Shown: one piece after another, positions 35,920 to 44,693 of the stretch
Layout: the number at the start of each line of letters is the position of its first letter
Numbering within the stretch: position 1 is the stretch's first letter
NCBI GenBank assembly: GCA_013815325.1
Contig: JACDGM010000010.1
Location: forward strand, 1 to 55,444
DNA: 55,444 bases
From: Chthoniobacterales bacterium
Lineage (GTDB): Bacteria > Verrucomicrobiota > Verrucomicrobiia > Chthoniobacterales > UBA10450
Direction: 5' to 3'
The notes under the pieces: model-generated
The model's input: the letters and a program-made list of their open reading frames with translations, nothing else
Database searches by the model: none
Told to the model about the DNA's origin: nothing
Translations under genes and position numbers: made by a program

Positions 35920-35940
35920 CGGAGGGATTCGCCGGGGCAA

Positions 35941-36007
35941 GTCCAGTTTCTACTTGCACCTACACGTTCGCTTACACTTACACGGGCTTGGAAGTGTAAG
36001 GTGCAAG
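35941..36007. repeat. Inverted-repeat element after shc
   Basis: CTTGCACC (35953-35960) pairs with GGTGCAAG (36000-36007), and CTTACAC (35971-35977) with GTGTAAG (35994-36000). It is related to the element at 25474-25520. Following bases contain further TGCAAG and GTGTAAGTGCAAG units. The ~220-base gap up to the next pseudogene has no other feature. Confidence 0.7.
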
Positions 36008-36140
36008 TTAGTGTGTAAGTGCAAGCCAGAGCTGATCGTCGCCTGTCACAGCGCCTGCTGCAGGAGGTCTTCGCGCATCGCCAGCGCAACTCCGGCCTAG
36101 CGACCTTCGCCTCTGCAGTACGCTTGCGACCAGTGGCGAA

Positions 36141-36866
36141 TCAACTGCGCCTCGCGCATAAAATTCGCATTCCGGAGTACGTCGCAGGCGCCAGTTTGTG
36201 GAAGCCAGCGCCTGCGAAAGTGGTGAAGCAATCGACAAGTCGCCGGCCGCGCCAGTTAACAAGCTCCTGGCAAACACACTTCAGTCCGTGTGCAGCACAG
36301 AAGGAGCGAAATAACTCGGCCGTCATGTCTCGAGCGCGCTGATGATCCTGCTCCAGGATTTTCGCCTTGATGAGAAGCTTTCTCGCTCTGCGCGGCAATC
36401 GTTCCGCAATTGAAGGAGCATACTCTCCGAGATTGGAGTGCTGAATAAAGCCGACGCCGTCGTCCTTTAACTTCTCGGTTAACTGGCCCAGATAGGCCTC
36501 CACTATCTCGCGCGAGACGTGCACCAGCGAATCGAAGCTAAAGACAAAGTCGATCGATTTATCAGGAATCATCGCCAGGCTGCGTCCGTCGTTCACGTGA
36601 TAGCGCAAACGCGAATCATCAGCGAAACGGCGCCGGCAGGCTTCGATGCAATGCTCGGCAGGATCGACGATATGCAGTCGTTCGCAGTCAAGCGCCCGAA
36701 GCCAGGTGCGATCTCCAGAATCGTGTTCGCAGGCAGCCATCGCTGGGTGCGAGGGAAAATGGCCCCGAACCACTGCGCCGCCGAGCTTCCCCACGGAGCC
36801 GACCACTTTCGCCTCCTTCTTTCCAGTCGTAAACAGTATCGCGCGATTCGATAATTTTCCCTAACC
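36141..36866 (-). pseudogene. Frameshifted class I SAM methyltransferase
   Basis: Pieces of one methyltransferase lie in three frames. TVYDWKEGGE comes first, then KWSAPWGSSAAQWFGAIFPR with the SAM-binding motif TILEIAPGFGR, then a break at about 36690. After it, CERLHIVDPAEHCIEACRRR, then IPDKSIDFVFSFDSLVHVSR and the rest run in another frame to the stop. At the break several residues expected between GFGR and CERL are replaced. No start codon fits the 5' piece. Related enzymes modify sugars or nucleotides in polysaccharide clusters. It could be functional only if the two shifts were sequencing errors. Confidence 0.8.
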
Positions 36867-36947
36867 GATTGGTGGAAGGCGCAATGACTGACGGTGAAGC
36901 CCTTTGGGTTCGCTTGCGCTGGAGCGCCGCACACCGGAGTTTCGCGC

Positions 36948-37301
36948 ATGAATACGCTTCTCTTTCGGGTTGCGGCGGCGCTTTGCTTTGTGGCGGTGGC
37001 GCTGGGCGCCTTCGGAGCGCATGCGCTCAAGGGAACACTGACCGCGAACGCGATGAGCGATGTCTGGAATAAGGCCGTCCTTTATCATTTCATCCACGCG
37101 GTCGCGTTGCTCATCCTGGCGGCGTTGCCCGGGGCGAGTCGCGCGGTCGCGAGCCTGCTTCTCGCCGGAATTTTCCTCTTCAGCGGCAGCCTTTATCTCC
37201 TTGCCCTAACGAATATAAGATGGCTAGGGGCGATCACGCCGCTCGGCGGTCTTTGTTTCCTGGCCGGCTGGGTTAGCCTGATGGTCTGGCCGCCGCGCTG
37301 A
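36948..37301 (+). CDS. DUF423 small membrane protein
   Basis: The 117-residue protein has four hydrophobic helices and begins MNTLLFRVAAALCFVAVALG. GAFGAHALKGTL is the family hallmark, followed by YHFIHAVALLILAAL and FSGSLYLLAL with PLGGLCFLAGWVSLM. The function of DUF423 (YgdD-like) proteins is unknown. Usual length is about 120 residues, so the internal ATG is chosen over the upstream opening at 36894. Confidence 0.9.
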   Translation: MNTLLFRVAAALCFVAVALGAFGAHALKGTLTANAMSDVWNKAVLYHFIHAVALLILAALPGASRAVASLLLAGIFLFSGSLYLLALTNIRWLGAITPLGGLCFLAGWVSLMVWPPR

Positions 37302-37425
37302 AGGATCTCTTCCTCTCCTACTCGTGCTCGATACCTTCGATTACGGTCAGGAGCACGGGCAGGCAGAGTGAGGGAGCTGGCTTGCCGCGCTCCGCTTAGC
37401 TCTGCTATTATCCTTGCTTCCGCAA

Positions 37426-38925
37426 ATGCTCGCTTTCGCTGAACCCTCACGCGCCGTCGCCACGGTTGTTGTTTTTATTGCGACATTTTTCGTTACTCTC
37501 TCGCTCGGGCGGCTCTTGAAGCGCCGGGCCGGTGTGCGTTTGGGTGTTTTCTTCCAGTTCTTCGCCCTCGCCCTCGCCTTCTACGCCGCGCTCTGGGTTT
37601 ACGGCGTCGCTTTGCCCTTGCGCAACCACGCCGGCGCCGTTCTCACCCTGCTCAGCGCGGGTGTGGTCATAGCTCTGCTCGATCGCTATCTCTGGGATCT
37701 TTATTTCGAACATCGACGCCAGACGGTGATTCCGAAATTCCTCCGCGAGCTGGTCGCCCTCATCATTTTCCTGATTGCGCTCCTTCTTGTCTTGAGCGTC
37801 GGTTATCATGCGGAGAGCCAGTTGAAGTGGCTGCTCTCGGGGTCTGGAATCGCCGCCATCGGCCTTGCCTTCGCGACCCAGAACATGCTCGGCGGCGTCA
37901 TCGCGGGGATGTCGCTGCAAATCAGCAAGCCTTACAAAGTGGGGGACTGGCTGCAAATCGATGAGCGCTTTGCCGAGGTCATGGAGATCAACTGGCGCTC
38001 GACCCGGCTGCGCACGAACGACGCCATTTATCTCGATATCCCTAACAATGAGATCATCCGGCACACGATCGTTAACCTGCATTATCCGCAGGACCTGCAC
38101 GCCATGCGCATTCGCGTGGGCGTGGACTACAACAGCCCTCCGAACAAGGTGAAGGACGCGCTCATGCATGCAGCTCGCCATGCCGGAGGAGTGCAGGCGG
38201 AACCGGCGCCGAAGGTGTTCCTGGTTGAGTTCGGCGATTTTGCGATCGTTTACGAGCTCAAGTTCTGGATGCTCACGCACCAGCAGTTCAACGACATTTG
38301 CGACGCGATCCGCACGAACATTTGGTACGAATTCCAGCGCCAGAAGATCACGATCCCGTTCCCGATTCGCACCTTGGAGGTGAGCCGGAAGCGCGTCCCG
38401 AAAGCGCAAGAGGAGCACGGCAAAGCGCGCACTATTCTCGAGACCGAGCCCCTCTTTACCTGCCTCACGGAAGCACAGATCGAATCGCTCATCAGCGGCT
38501 CGCGCACGATGCATTTCGGCCGCGGCGAACGCCTCATCGAGCAGGGGGCGAATGGCTCGTCGATGTTCGTCTTACTGGAGGGAACGGCGCAGGTCTGCGT
38601 CGCGCAAAACGGGACGGCGATCCGGGTGGGCGTGCTGCGGGCGGGCGATTGCTTCGGCGAAATGTCGCTCCTCACCGGCGAGCAGCGGACCGCGACCGTG
38701 CAAGCCGAGATAGACTGCGAGGTGCTGGAAATCAGCAAGCCGGTGATGTCGAAGCTCCTGCACGACTCGCCGGAGTGCGTGACGCAGCTGAGCGAACTGC
38801 TCGCCCGGCGGAAGATGGAGACTGAAGGAATTGTCCGAGACGCGATGCACGCCGACGGCGGAGACAAGGCGCGGGAATACCGGGCGAATTTCCTGCGACG
38901 GTTGCGGGGATTTTTCGAGCTGTAG
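37426..38925 (+). CDS. MscS-type mechanosensitive channel with C-terminal cyclic-nucleotide-binding domain
   Basis: The 499-residue protein has four N-terminal TM helices, the last (pore) one reading SGIAAIGLAFATQNMLGGVI. The MscS beta domain follows: SLQISKPYKVGDWLQIDERF, then LRTNDAIYLDIPNNEIIRH. From ~345 a cNMP-binding fold appears with LIEQGANGSSMFVLLEGTAQ and the phosphate cassette GDCFGEMSLLTGEQRTATV (Glu and Arg that contact the nucleotide are present). Such MscS-CNBD proteins (bCNG family) are thought to be gated or modulated by cAMP rather than tension alone. The start at ATG is preferred over a TTG four codons earlier. Confidence 0.92.
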   Translation: MLAFAEPSRAVATVVVFIATFFVTLSLGRLLKRRAGVRLGVFFQFFALALAFYAALWVYGVALPLRNHAGAVLTLLSAGVVIALLDRYLWDLYFEHRRQTVIPKFLRELVALIIFLIALLLVLSVGYHAESQLKWLLSGSGIAAIGLAFATQNMLGGVIAGMSLQISKPYKVGDWLQIDERFAEVMEINWRSTRLRTNDAIYLDIPNNEIIRHTIVNLHYPQDLHAMRIRVGVDYNSPPNKVKDALMHAARHAGGVQAEPAPKVFLVEFGDFAIVYELKFWMLTHQQFNDICDAIRTNIWYEFQRQKITIPFPIRTLEVSRKRVPKAQEEHGKARTILETEPLFTCLTEAQIESLISGSRTMHFGRGERLIEQGANGSSMFVLLEGTAQVCVAQNGTAIRVGVLRAGDCFGEMSLLTGEQRTATVQAEIDCEVLEISKPVMSKLLHDSPECVTQLSELLARRKMETEGIVRDAMHADGGDKAREYRANFLRRLRGFFEL

Positions 38926-38961
38926 CGCGCGTCGCCGACCCGCGAAGCGCGGTCTCCTTCC

Positions 38962-39031
38962 TTATCCTGCTCTTGCTCTTGCTCCTATTCTATCGGGATT
39001 AGGAGCAGGAGCAGGATTAGGAGCAGGAGCG
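38962..39031. repeat. Long imperfect hairpin of GAGCAGGA units
   Basis: The left arm is built from TCCTGCTC, TTGCTCTTGC and TCCTA; the right arm from TAGGAGCAGGAGCAGGATT and AGGAGCAGGAGC. The arms pair over roughly 25 bases around ATTCTATCGGGAT. It lies between the channel and the pyrophosphatase genes and could terminate the former. It resembles the other mini-repeat hairpins in structure but not in sequence. Confidence 0.7.
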
Positions 39032-39101
39032 GACAAGGCACATAAGCGGTTGCCACCGGGGCGAATCCCTCTAAAGTCCCGAACCTTATCCGCCTTTGCT
39101 T

Positions 39102-41177
39102 ATGACTCTTTTTGCCCTAACGATTCTCGACACCGGCGTCTGGCTGGCCATGCTCTGTGCCCTGGCCGGTCTCGCCTTTGCTTATTTCCTTATTTTATCC
39201 GTGATTAAGGCTTCGCCCGGCAATGCGCGCATGCAGGAAATCGCCGGCGCAATCCAGGAGGGCGCGAAGGCTTATCTCAACCGCCAGGTGATGACGATTA
39301 GCGCCATCGCCGTGGTCATTTTCATTCTTCTCTTCATCTGGAAAGATCACTCGACTGCGGTCGGCTTCCTCGTTGGCGCAGTCTGCTCGCTGGCGGCCGG
39401 TTTCATCGGAATGCGAATCGCGGTGCTCGCAAATACGCGCACCACCCAGGCGGCGATGACGTCGCGGATAGCGGCCATGCGCGTCGCGTTTAATGGTGGA
39501 GCGGTCACCGGTCTGCTAGTGGTCGGCCTCGCGCTGCTCTCGGTTGGGCTCTTCTATACCATCGCTGGTAAAATGATCGGTCATGATTCCGCGGTCAGAA
39601 GCCTCATTGGCCTGGCGCTCGGCGCGAGTTTGATCAGTGTTTTCGCCCGGTTGGGCGGCGGCATTTATACGAAAGCGGCTGACGTCGGCGCCGATCTCGT
39701 CGGTAAAATCGAGAACACTCTTGACGAAGACGATCCGCGCAATCCCGCCACGATCGCCGATAATGTGGGCGACAACGTGGGCGATTGCGCGGGCATGGCG
39801 GCCGACGTTTTCGAGACCTATGCGGTCAGTTTGATCGGCGCCATTCTGGTCGGCGCGCTCACCCTCGCGAATTCGCCGGCGGCGATCGTTTATCCATTCG
39901 TCCTCGGCGGCATCTCCGTGCTTGGGGCAATTTGCGGCATCCTTTTCGTCAATATGAGCGGCGGCAAACCGGGCAATGTCCTGATGGGCGGAGTCATGGC
40001 GAGCGCGCTCGTCTCGGCGATTCTTTTCTGGCCGGCGACGCATCTTCTTTTCCCCGACGGGATCGTGATTGCGGACGCCTTGCGCACCGCCAACGATCTC
40101 TACTTCGCTTCGCTCGTCGGCTTGCTCATGACCGGCATCGTGGTCGTGATTACGAATTATTACACGTCGATGAGCTTCTCGCCGGTGCGGAAAATTGCCA
40201 GGGCTTCGGAGACCGGGCACGCGACCAACATCATCGCCGGCCTCGCCATTGGGCAGCACGCGACCGCGTTGCCGGTCGGTTTCATCGGCCTCGCGATTCT
40301 GTTTAGCTTTCATTTCGCCGGCCTTTACGGCATCTCGATCGCGGTCATGAGCATGCTCTCGATGGCGGGAATTATTATCTCGCTCGACGCCTTTGGCCCG
40401 ATCACCGATAACGCCGGCGGCATCGCCGTGATGAGCGACCTGCCGAAAGAAGTACGCGGCGTGACAGACGATCTCGACGCGGTCGGCAACACTATGAAAG
40501 CGGTCACGAAAGGTTACGCCATCGCCTCGGCCGGTCTGGCGGCGCTCGTGCTTTTCGGCTCTTATGTCGAAGAATTGCGAGCGCATGTAACGGCCGCCGG
40601 GCGCCCCTTCGTTTTTCAGTTTTCCCTCACTGAACCCAAAGTAATTATCGGTCTTTTCATCGGCGGATTGCTTCCCTTTATCTTCACCGCCTTTAGCATG
40701 GACGCCGTGGGCAAAGCCGCCGGCGCGGTCGTGCGCGAAGTGCGCCGGCAGTTGGCCGCCAAGCCCGGTATTCTTCGCGGCGAAGATAAACCCGATTACG
40801 GCACCTGCGTCGATATCGTGACGAAAGCGGCCTTGCGCGAGATGATCATCCCGGCGCTGTTGCCGGTGGCCTTTGTCGTTGCGGTGGCTGTGATCAAGCC
40901 GCTTGGTCCTGTCGTGCTCGGTGGCCTCCTAGTCGGAACGATCGTGACCGGATTGTTTGTCGCGATCGCGATGACTTCGAGTGGCGGAGCCTGGGATAAC
41001 GCCAAAAAATACATAGAAGAGGGCAACCTCGGCGGAAAAGGGTCCTTCGCGCACGCCGCTTCGGTCACGGGCGATACCGTGGGCGATCCTTACAAAGACA
41101 CCGCCGGCCCGGCGATCAACCCAATGATCAAGGTGGCCAACATTGTCGCCATCCTTATTATCCCGATCTTTTTCTAG
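39102..41177 (+). CDS. hppA: Proton-translocating membrane pyrophosphatase (K+-independent type)
   Basis: The 691-residue protein with ~16 TM helices carries the PPi-binding loops: [12 protein letters not shown] (~190-205), [20 protein letters not shown] with [10 protein letters not shown], and [20 protein letters not shown]. It couples PPi hydrolysis to H+ pumping, conserving energy from biosynthetic PPi. The motif [20 protein letters not shown] has Lys where K+-dependent enzymes have Ala (GNTTAA), so the K+-independent H+ form is predicted. An in-frame TTG two codons upstream exists. The gene is complete and ends with [20 protein letters not shown]. Confidence 0.96.
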   Translation: MTLFALTILDTGVWLAMLCALAGLAFAYFLILSVIKASPGNARMQEIAGAIQEGAKAYLNRQVMTISAIAVVIFILLFIWKDHSTAVGFLVGAVCSLAAGFIGMRIAVLANTRTTQAAMTSRIAAMRVAFNGGAVTGLLVVGLALLSVGLFYTIAGKMIGHDSAVRSLIGLALGASLISVFARLGGGIYTKAADVGADLVGKIENTLDEDDPRNPATIADNVGDNVGDCAGMAADVFETYAVSLIGAILVGALTLANSPAAIVYPFVLGGISVLGAICGILFVNMSGGKPGNVLMGGVMASALVSAILFWPATHLLFPDGIVIADALRTANDLYFASLVGLLMTGIVVVITNYYTSMSFSPVRKIARASETGHATNIIAGLAIGQHATALPVGFIGLAILFSFHFAGLYGISIAVMSMLSMAGIIISLDAFGPITDNAGGIAVMSDLPKEVRGVTDDLDAVGNTMKAVTKGYAIASAGLAALVLFGSYVEELRAHVTAAGRPFVFQFSLTEPKVIIGLFIGGLLPFIFTAFSMDAVGKAAGAVVREVRRQLAAKPGILRGEDKPDYGTCVDIVTKAALREMIIPALLPVAFVVAVAVIKPLGPVVLGGLLVGTIVTGLFVAIAMTSSGGAWDNAKKYIEEGNLGGKGSFAHAASVTGDTVGDPYKDTAGPAINPMIKVANIVAILIIPIFF

Positions 41178-41199
41178 CACTCAGCCTAACGACAATAGT

Positions 41200-41562
41200 T
41201 TGACGGGCTCTTCGAATTTTCAACTCGTCCCGGCGGCGCGAAAAGAAACGCCCGCCCTTCCCGACGCGGGGGCGAATCCGTTCAAGATCGTGGTCGATCC
41301 CCAGATGCGGCTGCAACTGCGCCGCGCCTTGATCGATCTCATCGACAATCACGACGAAGCGCTCGCCAAGCATTATTCAGATGGGAAACTTGCCCTCGAA
41401 TCCTACAAGGAATACATCGAGGTCTTTGCCCGCAGCCTGGAGGAAACGATGGAGAGCGCGGAAGGCGTCTCCTATCTCTTGCGTGCGGTCGGCTTCGATG
41501 TCCCGCCGGAAAAGGTCAACCTCCGGCCCGATCTGCGCTGGAAACGCCCACTCGGCGCCTAA
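41200..41562 (+). CDS. Conserved hypothetical protein after hppA
   Basis: The ~120-residue soluble protein contains KIVVDPQMRLQLRRALIDLI, then DNHDEALAKHYSDGKLALES and FARSLEETMESAEGVSYLLR, a helical pattern without a motif I know. A TTG 22 bases after the hppA stop is the most likely start; the only early in-frame ATG would remove the first third. The gene is followed closely by the response-regulator fusion. The motif GCCTAACGA occurs both just before the start and as the stop itself (GCC TAA CGA). Confidence 0.6.
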   Translation: MTGSSNFQLVPAARKETPALPDAGANPFKIVVDPQMRLQLRRALIDLIDNHDEALAKHYSDGKLALESYKEYIEVFARSLEETMESAEGVSYLLRAVGFDVPPEKVNLRPDLRWKRPLGA

Positions 41563-41653
41563 CGAGCGCGAGCGCCGCGCGCCGCCGGCCGCTCCGTTAG
41601 GAAAAAAGCTTGTCGCGATCGCTCGGCTCTGAGAAGAATCGCCGCACGCACAA

Positions 41654-42997
41654 ATGGCCACTGTCCTTTTAATCGAAGACGACGCCGAAGGACGCCGCGC
41701 GACGAGCGAACTCTTCCTGCGCGAAGGGTGGCAGGTGGTCGAAGCCGGCGACGGCGAGTCCGGCGTCGAGCTCGCCCTGCAACATCAGCCCGAGCTTGTC
41801 CTGTGCGATCTGCTCATGCCGAAGTCGAACGGCTTCCAGGCGTGCCGCCGCATCCGGCAAAAACTTCTGCGCACCAAGATCATCATCGTCTCGGGCCGAG
41901 ATTACGGAGTCGATCGCAGCAGCGCTCTCGAAGCGGGCGCGGATGAGTATCTGGTGAAGCCGGTCCTCTGGGAAAATCTCCGCGAAGTGGTCGAACGCGT
42001 CCTGCCGACCGAAGGACATCACAGCGCAGAGAATAATGCCGTGCCGGAGTTTGTCCCGCCCTCAACTCGGGTGAAATTCTGGGGTGTTCGGGGCTCCATT
42101 CCGGTGCCGGGACCTTCGACGGTTCGTTATGGCGGCAACACCAGCTGCATCGAAGTGCGCGCGGAAGGCGAGATCATCATTCTCGATGCCGGCTCCGGAT
42201 TGCGCCTCCTGGGAAATTCACTCGAGGAAGAGTTCGGTCCCAGGCCGATCAAGCTCACGCTCCTCATCACCCACACTCATTGGGATCACATCCAGGGACT
42301 GCCCTTCTTCCTGCCCGCTTACAAGGAAAAGAACAGCCTGCGCGTGCTTGGGTATGAAGGCGCGCGCAAAGGTCTCGCGGCCATCCTCGCCAGTCAGATG
42401 GAGACTTCGTTTTTCCCAGTCAGCCTGCGCGACATGCCGAGCACCATTGAGATCGAGGAGTTAAAGGACATGGAGTTCGCCATCGGCAAAGTGCGGGTCA
42501 AGGCCAGATTTGTGAATCATCCCGGTATCTGCGCCGGCTATCGTCTTGAAACCAGGAGCGGCTCGGTCGCCTACCTGCCCGATAACGAACCTTACAATAC
42601 CTTGAGAAGGGATCTGGCCGAGCGCGGAACCTCCGATGCCGATGAAGCACGGGCTTATGCCATCTCGGAACGGACGAAGCTCGTGCAATTCCTCCATCGC
42701 GTCGACATTCTCGTCATCGACGCCCAATACACGGACGATGAATACATGGAAAAGATCGGCTGGGGCCACGGCTCATTGAGCAGCGTCGTCTCGCTCGCGC
42801 TCGATGCTGACGCGCGTAAACTCTTCCTCTTCCATCACGATCCCGGGCACGACGACAAGAAGCTGGATCAGATCGTGGAAGCGGCGCGCACCATCGTGCT
42901 GGAAAGTGGCAAAGCGATGGAAGTCGATGCCGCCTGCGAGGGCGCCGAGGTATGGCTCAATCCGAAAGCGCCAGGTAAGACGAGGCGACGAAACTAG
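41654..42997 (+). CDS. Response regulator receiver fused to metallo-beta-lactamase-fold hydrolase
   Basis: In this 447-residue protein residues 1-115 form a receiver domain with the acidic pocket D9/D10, phospho-acceptor D52 (LVLCDLLMP), a Ser at ~80 and K102 (DEYLVKP). Residues ~138-440 form an MBL-fold domain: FWGVRGSIPVPGPSTVRYGG, metal motif HTHWDH (207-212), further His in NHPGICAGYRLE and an Asp in YLPDNEP, and HHDPGHDD near the end. The GVRGSIP signature is that of the PhnP/RNase Z-like subgroup that cleaves cyclic or phosphodiester substrates. Phosphorylation may gate hydrolysis of a signalling molecule; no histidine kinase is adjacent. Confidence 0.92.
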   Translation: MATVLLIEDDAEGRRATSELFLREGWQVVEAGDGESGVELALQHQPELVLCDLLMPKSNGFQACRRIRQKLLRTKIIIVSGRDYGVDRSSALEAGADEYLVKPVLWENLREVVERVLPTEGHHSAENNAVPEFVPPSTRVKFWGVRGSIPVPGPSTVRYGGNTSCIEVRAEGEIIILDAGSGLRLLGNSLEEEFGPRPIKLTLLITHTHWDHIQGLPFFLPAYKEKNSLRVLGYEGARKGLAAILASQMETSFFPVSLRDMPSTIEIEELKDMEFAIGKVRVKARFVNHPGICAGYRLETRSGSVAYLPDNEPYNTLRRDLAERGTSDADEARAYAISERTKLVQFLHRVDILVIDAQYTDDEYMEKIGWGHGSLSSVVSLALDADARKLFLFHHDPGHDDKKLDQIVEAARTIVLESGKAMEVDAACEGAEVWLNPKAPGKTRRRN

Positions 42998-43037
42998 GGT
43001 TGTGGTGGCGACGAACTGGACCCGCATGTCCAGCGTT

Positions 43038-43054
43038 TCGTTAGGCCCTAACGA
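43038..43054. terminator. Inverted pair of the 9-mer between convergent genes
   Basis: TCGTTAGGCCCTAACGA is an eight-base perfect inverted repeat around a single C, formed by one exact and one one-off copy of the GCCTAACGA motif. It lies between the stop of the response-regulator fusion and the stop of the FMN reductase, overlapping the latter (CGT TAG). The arrangement copies uptake-sequence pairs that act as terminators in Neisseria and Haemophilus. No T-run follows, so termination itself is inferred. Confidence 0.55.
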
Positions 43055-43584
43055 GCGACTCCACGCAACGCCTCCGTAAACCGAACCAACTCCGCCGCGA
43101 CCTGTTCGACACGATGCACGATTTTCGGGTCGATGACAGCGTCGTCATCAAAGGCATTGCCCGTTGCGAAAACAAAACGTGGGATGATGACGCAACGAAA
43201 ATCGAGCATCAAACTGTTAGCGTAAGCCATCACTGACATATAGCTGCTCATTCCGCCGGCTGCGCACAGGAACCCTACTATCTTATCCGTCCATGCGCTG
43301 CCGGTGAGCTCGATCATATTCTTGGCCGCAGCGCTCACATCATAGTTATAGACCGGGGCCGCGACGAGGATGCCGTCCGCCGCCTTGATGGACCTGGCGA
43401 GCTGTTGCGCCCCTTGTTTTCCGTAGCAGGCCTCGGCGTCGCACAACGGCAGATCAAGCTCTCCGAGGTCAAGCCATTCACAGTCCACTTTCGATTTCGT
43501 CAGGTGATGGAATGCAAGCCGGCCCATCTTGCGGCTATTACTCGAAGGGTTCCCACTGGTGCTGACGACAAGGTATCTCGACAT
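43048..43584 (-). CDS. NADPH-dependent FMN reductase family protein
   Basis: The 178-residue flavodoxin-like protein begins MSRYLVVSTSGNPSSNSRKM, with the FMN phosphate loop STSGNPSSNS. ILVAAPVYNYDVSAAAKNMI is the classic NADPH_FMN-reductase signature around residue 75. It would reduce quinones, azo compounds or free flavin with NAD(P)H in the cytoplasm. Eight bases separate it from corA upstream, so the two are probably co-transcribed. The longer opening to 43677 reads back into corA and is not used. Confidence 0.88.
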   Translation of the reverse strand: MSRYLVVSTSGNPSSNSRKMGRLAFHHLTKSKVDCEWLDLGELDLPLCDAEACYGKQGAQQLARSIKAADGILVAAPVYNYDVSAAAKNMIELTGSAWTDKIVGFLCAAGGMSSYMSVMAYANSLMLDFRCVIIPRFVFATGNAFDDDAVIDPKIVHRVEQVAAELVRFTEALRGVAR

Positions 43585-43592
43585 GGTTAAAC

Positions 43593-44651
43593 CTAGAGCC
43601 AGCGACGTTTCTTGAAGTAAAGGATTTGTCCAATGGCGACGGCCAGCATGAGGAGGAGACAAGCGCCATAGCCCCACGGCTTCGCCAGCTCCGGCATGTG
43701 GGCAAAATTCATCCCGTAAACTCCGGCGATAAATGTGAGCGGGATAAAGACGGAGGAGATGACGGTGAGCACGCGCATGATTTCATTGGTGCGCAGACCA
43801 ATGCTGGAGATGTGCACCTCCGTAAGTCCCGAGAGGACATCGCGGTAACTCTCGACCAAGTCCATGAGCTGCACGCTGTGATCGTAGCAGTCGCGCAGAA
43901 AGATCTTTGTCTCGGGCCGAATCAAGCCCGGCTCGTCGTGCAGGAGCAGGTTCGTGACATCGCGCAGCGGCCAAACCATTCTCCGAATCTGGGTGAGCGT
44001 ACGCTTATGCTCGTGCAAGCTGCCGACCGGGCGAGCGAGAGGCTTATCGATTAACTCATCCTCGATTGCGTCAATTTCCGTCCCGATCGATTCCAGGACC
44101 GGGTAATAGTGGTCTATGATGGAGTCAACTAAGGCGTAAGCGAGATAGTCGCTTCCCGCTTTACGGATACGTCCTTTCCCGCTGCGGATACGCCCGCGCA
44201 CAGGCTCGAAGACGTCGAACTCACCTTCCTCCTGCAAAGTGATCAAGAAAGTCTTACCCAGGAACATGCTCACTTGTTCAGCGCCGATCTCGTTCTGCTT
44301 ATCGAGGTAAAGCATCTGCGCGACGATAAAGAGGTAGTCGTCGTACTGTTCGACCTTTGGGCGCTGGCTGGTGTCGAGCACGTCCTCGAGCGCCAGGGGG
44401 TGGAGATTAAAGCGTTCGCCCAGCGCGCGCAGGATGCTGAGATCGCCCAAGCCGTCGATGTTGATCCAGGTTACCAGCTCATTGCTAAGATGGGGGAGCA
44501 GTTCGTCACAAACGGCGTCGGTCCGTTCCTCCAGATGGGCGGGGCCGTATTCGATCAGAGTGATGATCGGTCGTTCGTTAGGCGCGTCCTTGGAGAGCTT
44601 GAGGAGTCCGGGCTCTTCGCCCGGAACGATATGGCGGCGGCGTTTAAACAT
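43593..44651 (-). CDS. corA: CorA magnesium/cobalt transporter
   Basis: The 352-residue protein has a large N-terminal cytoplasmic funnel with the string LHPLALEDVLDTSQRPKVEQ, a long stalk helix (~210-290) and two C-terminal TM helices. The pore signature YGMNFAHMPEL (GMN at ~313) is intact, and the C-terminus is basic (FKKRRWL). It forms a homopentameric Mg2+ channel in the inner membrane. Length is normal. It starts about 40 bases from the stop of the preceding unknown secreted protein on the same strand. Confidence 0.95.
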   Translation of the reverse strand: MFKRRRHIVPGEEPGLLKLSKDAPNERPIITLIEYGPAHLEERTDAVCDELLPHLSNELVTWINIDGLGDLSILRALGERFNLHPLALEDVLDTSQRPKVEQYDDYLFIVAQMLYLDKQNEIGAEQVSMFLGKTFLITLQEEGEFDVFEPVRGRIRSGKGRIRKAGSDYLAYALVDSIIDHYYPVLESIGTEIDAIEDELIDKPLARPVGSLHEHKRTLTQIRRMVWPLRDVTNLLLHDEPGLIRPETKIFLRDCYDHSVQLMDLVESYRDVLSGLTEVHISSIGLRTNEIMRVLTVISSVFIPLTFIAGVYGMNFAHMPELAKPWGYGACLLLMLAVAIGQILYFKKRRWL

Positions 44652-44693
44652 GACCTACGGTGAACCTTTCCCGCTGCTGAGAGCAAGCACGCA

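Noticed and set aside
37447-38514. 355-codon minus-strand frame opposite the MscS-CNBD gene
   Set aside because: The translated product is a charged run of Arg/Glu/His without fold features; the plus-strand channel is clear.
39516-40586. 356-codon minus-strand frame opposite hppA
   Set aside because: Antisense shadow of a high-GC gene; no recognisable domain and no start context.
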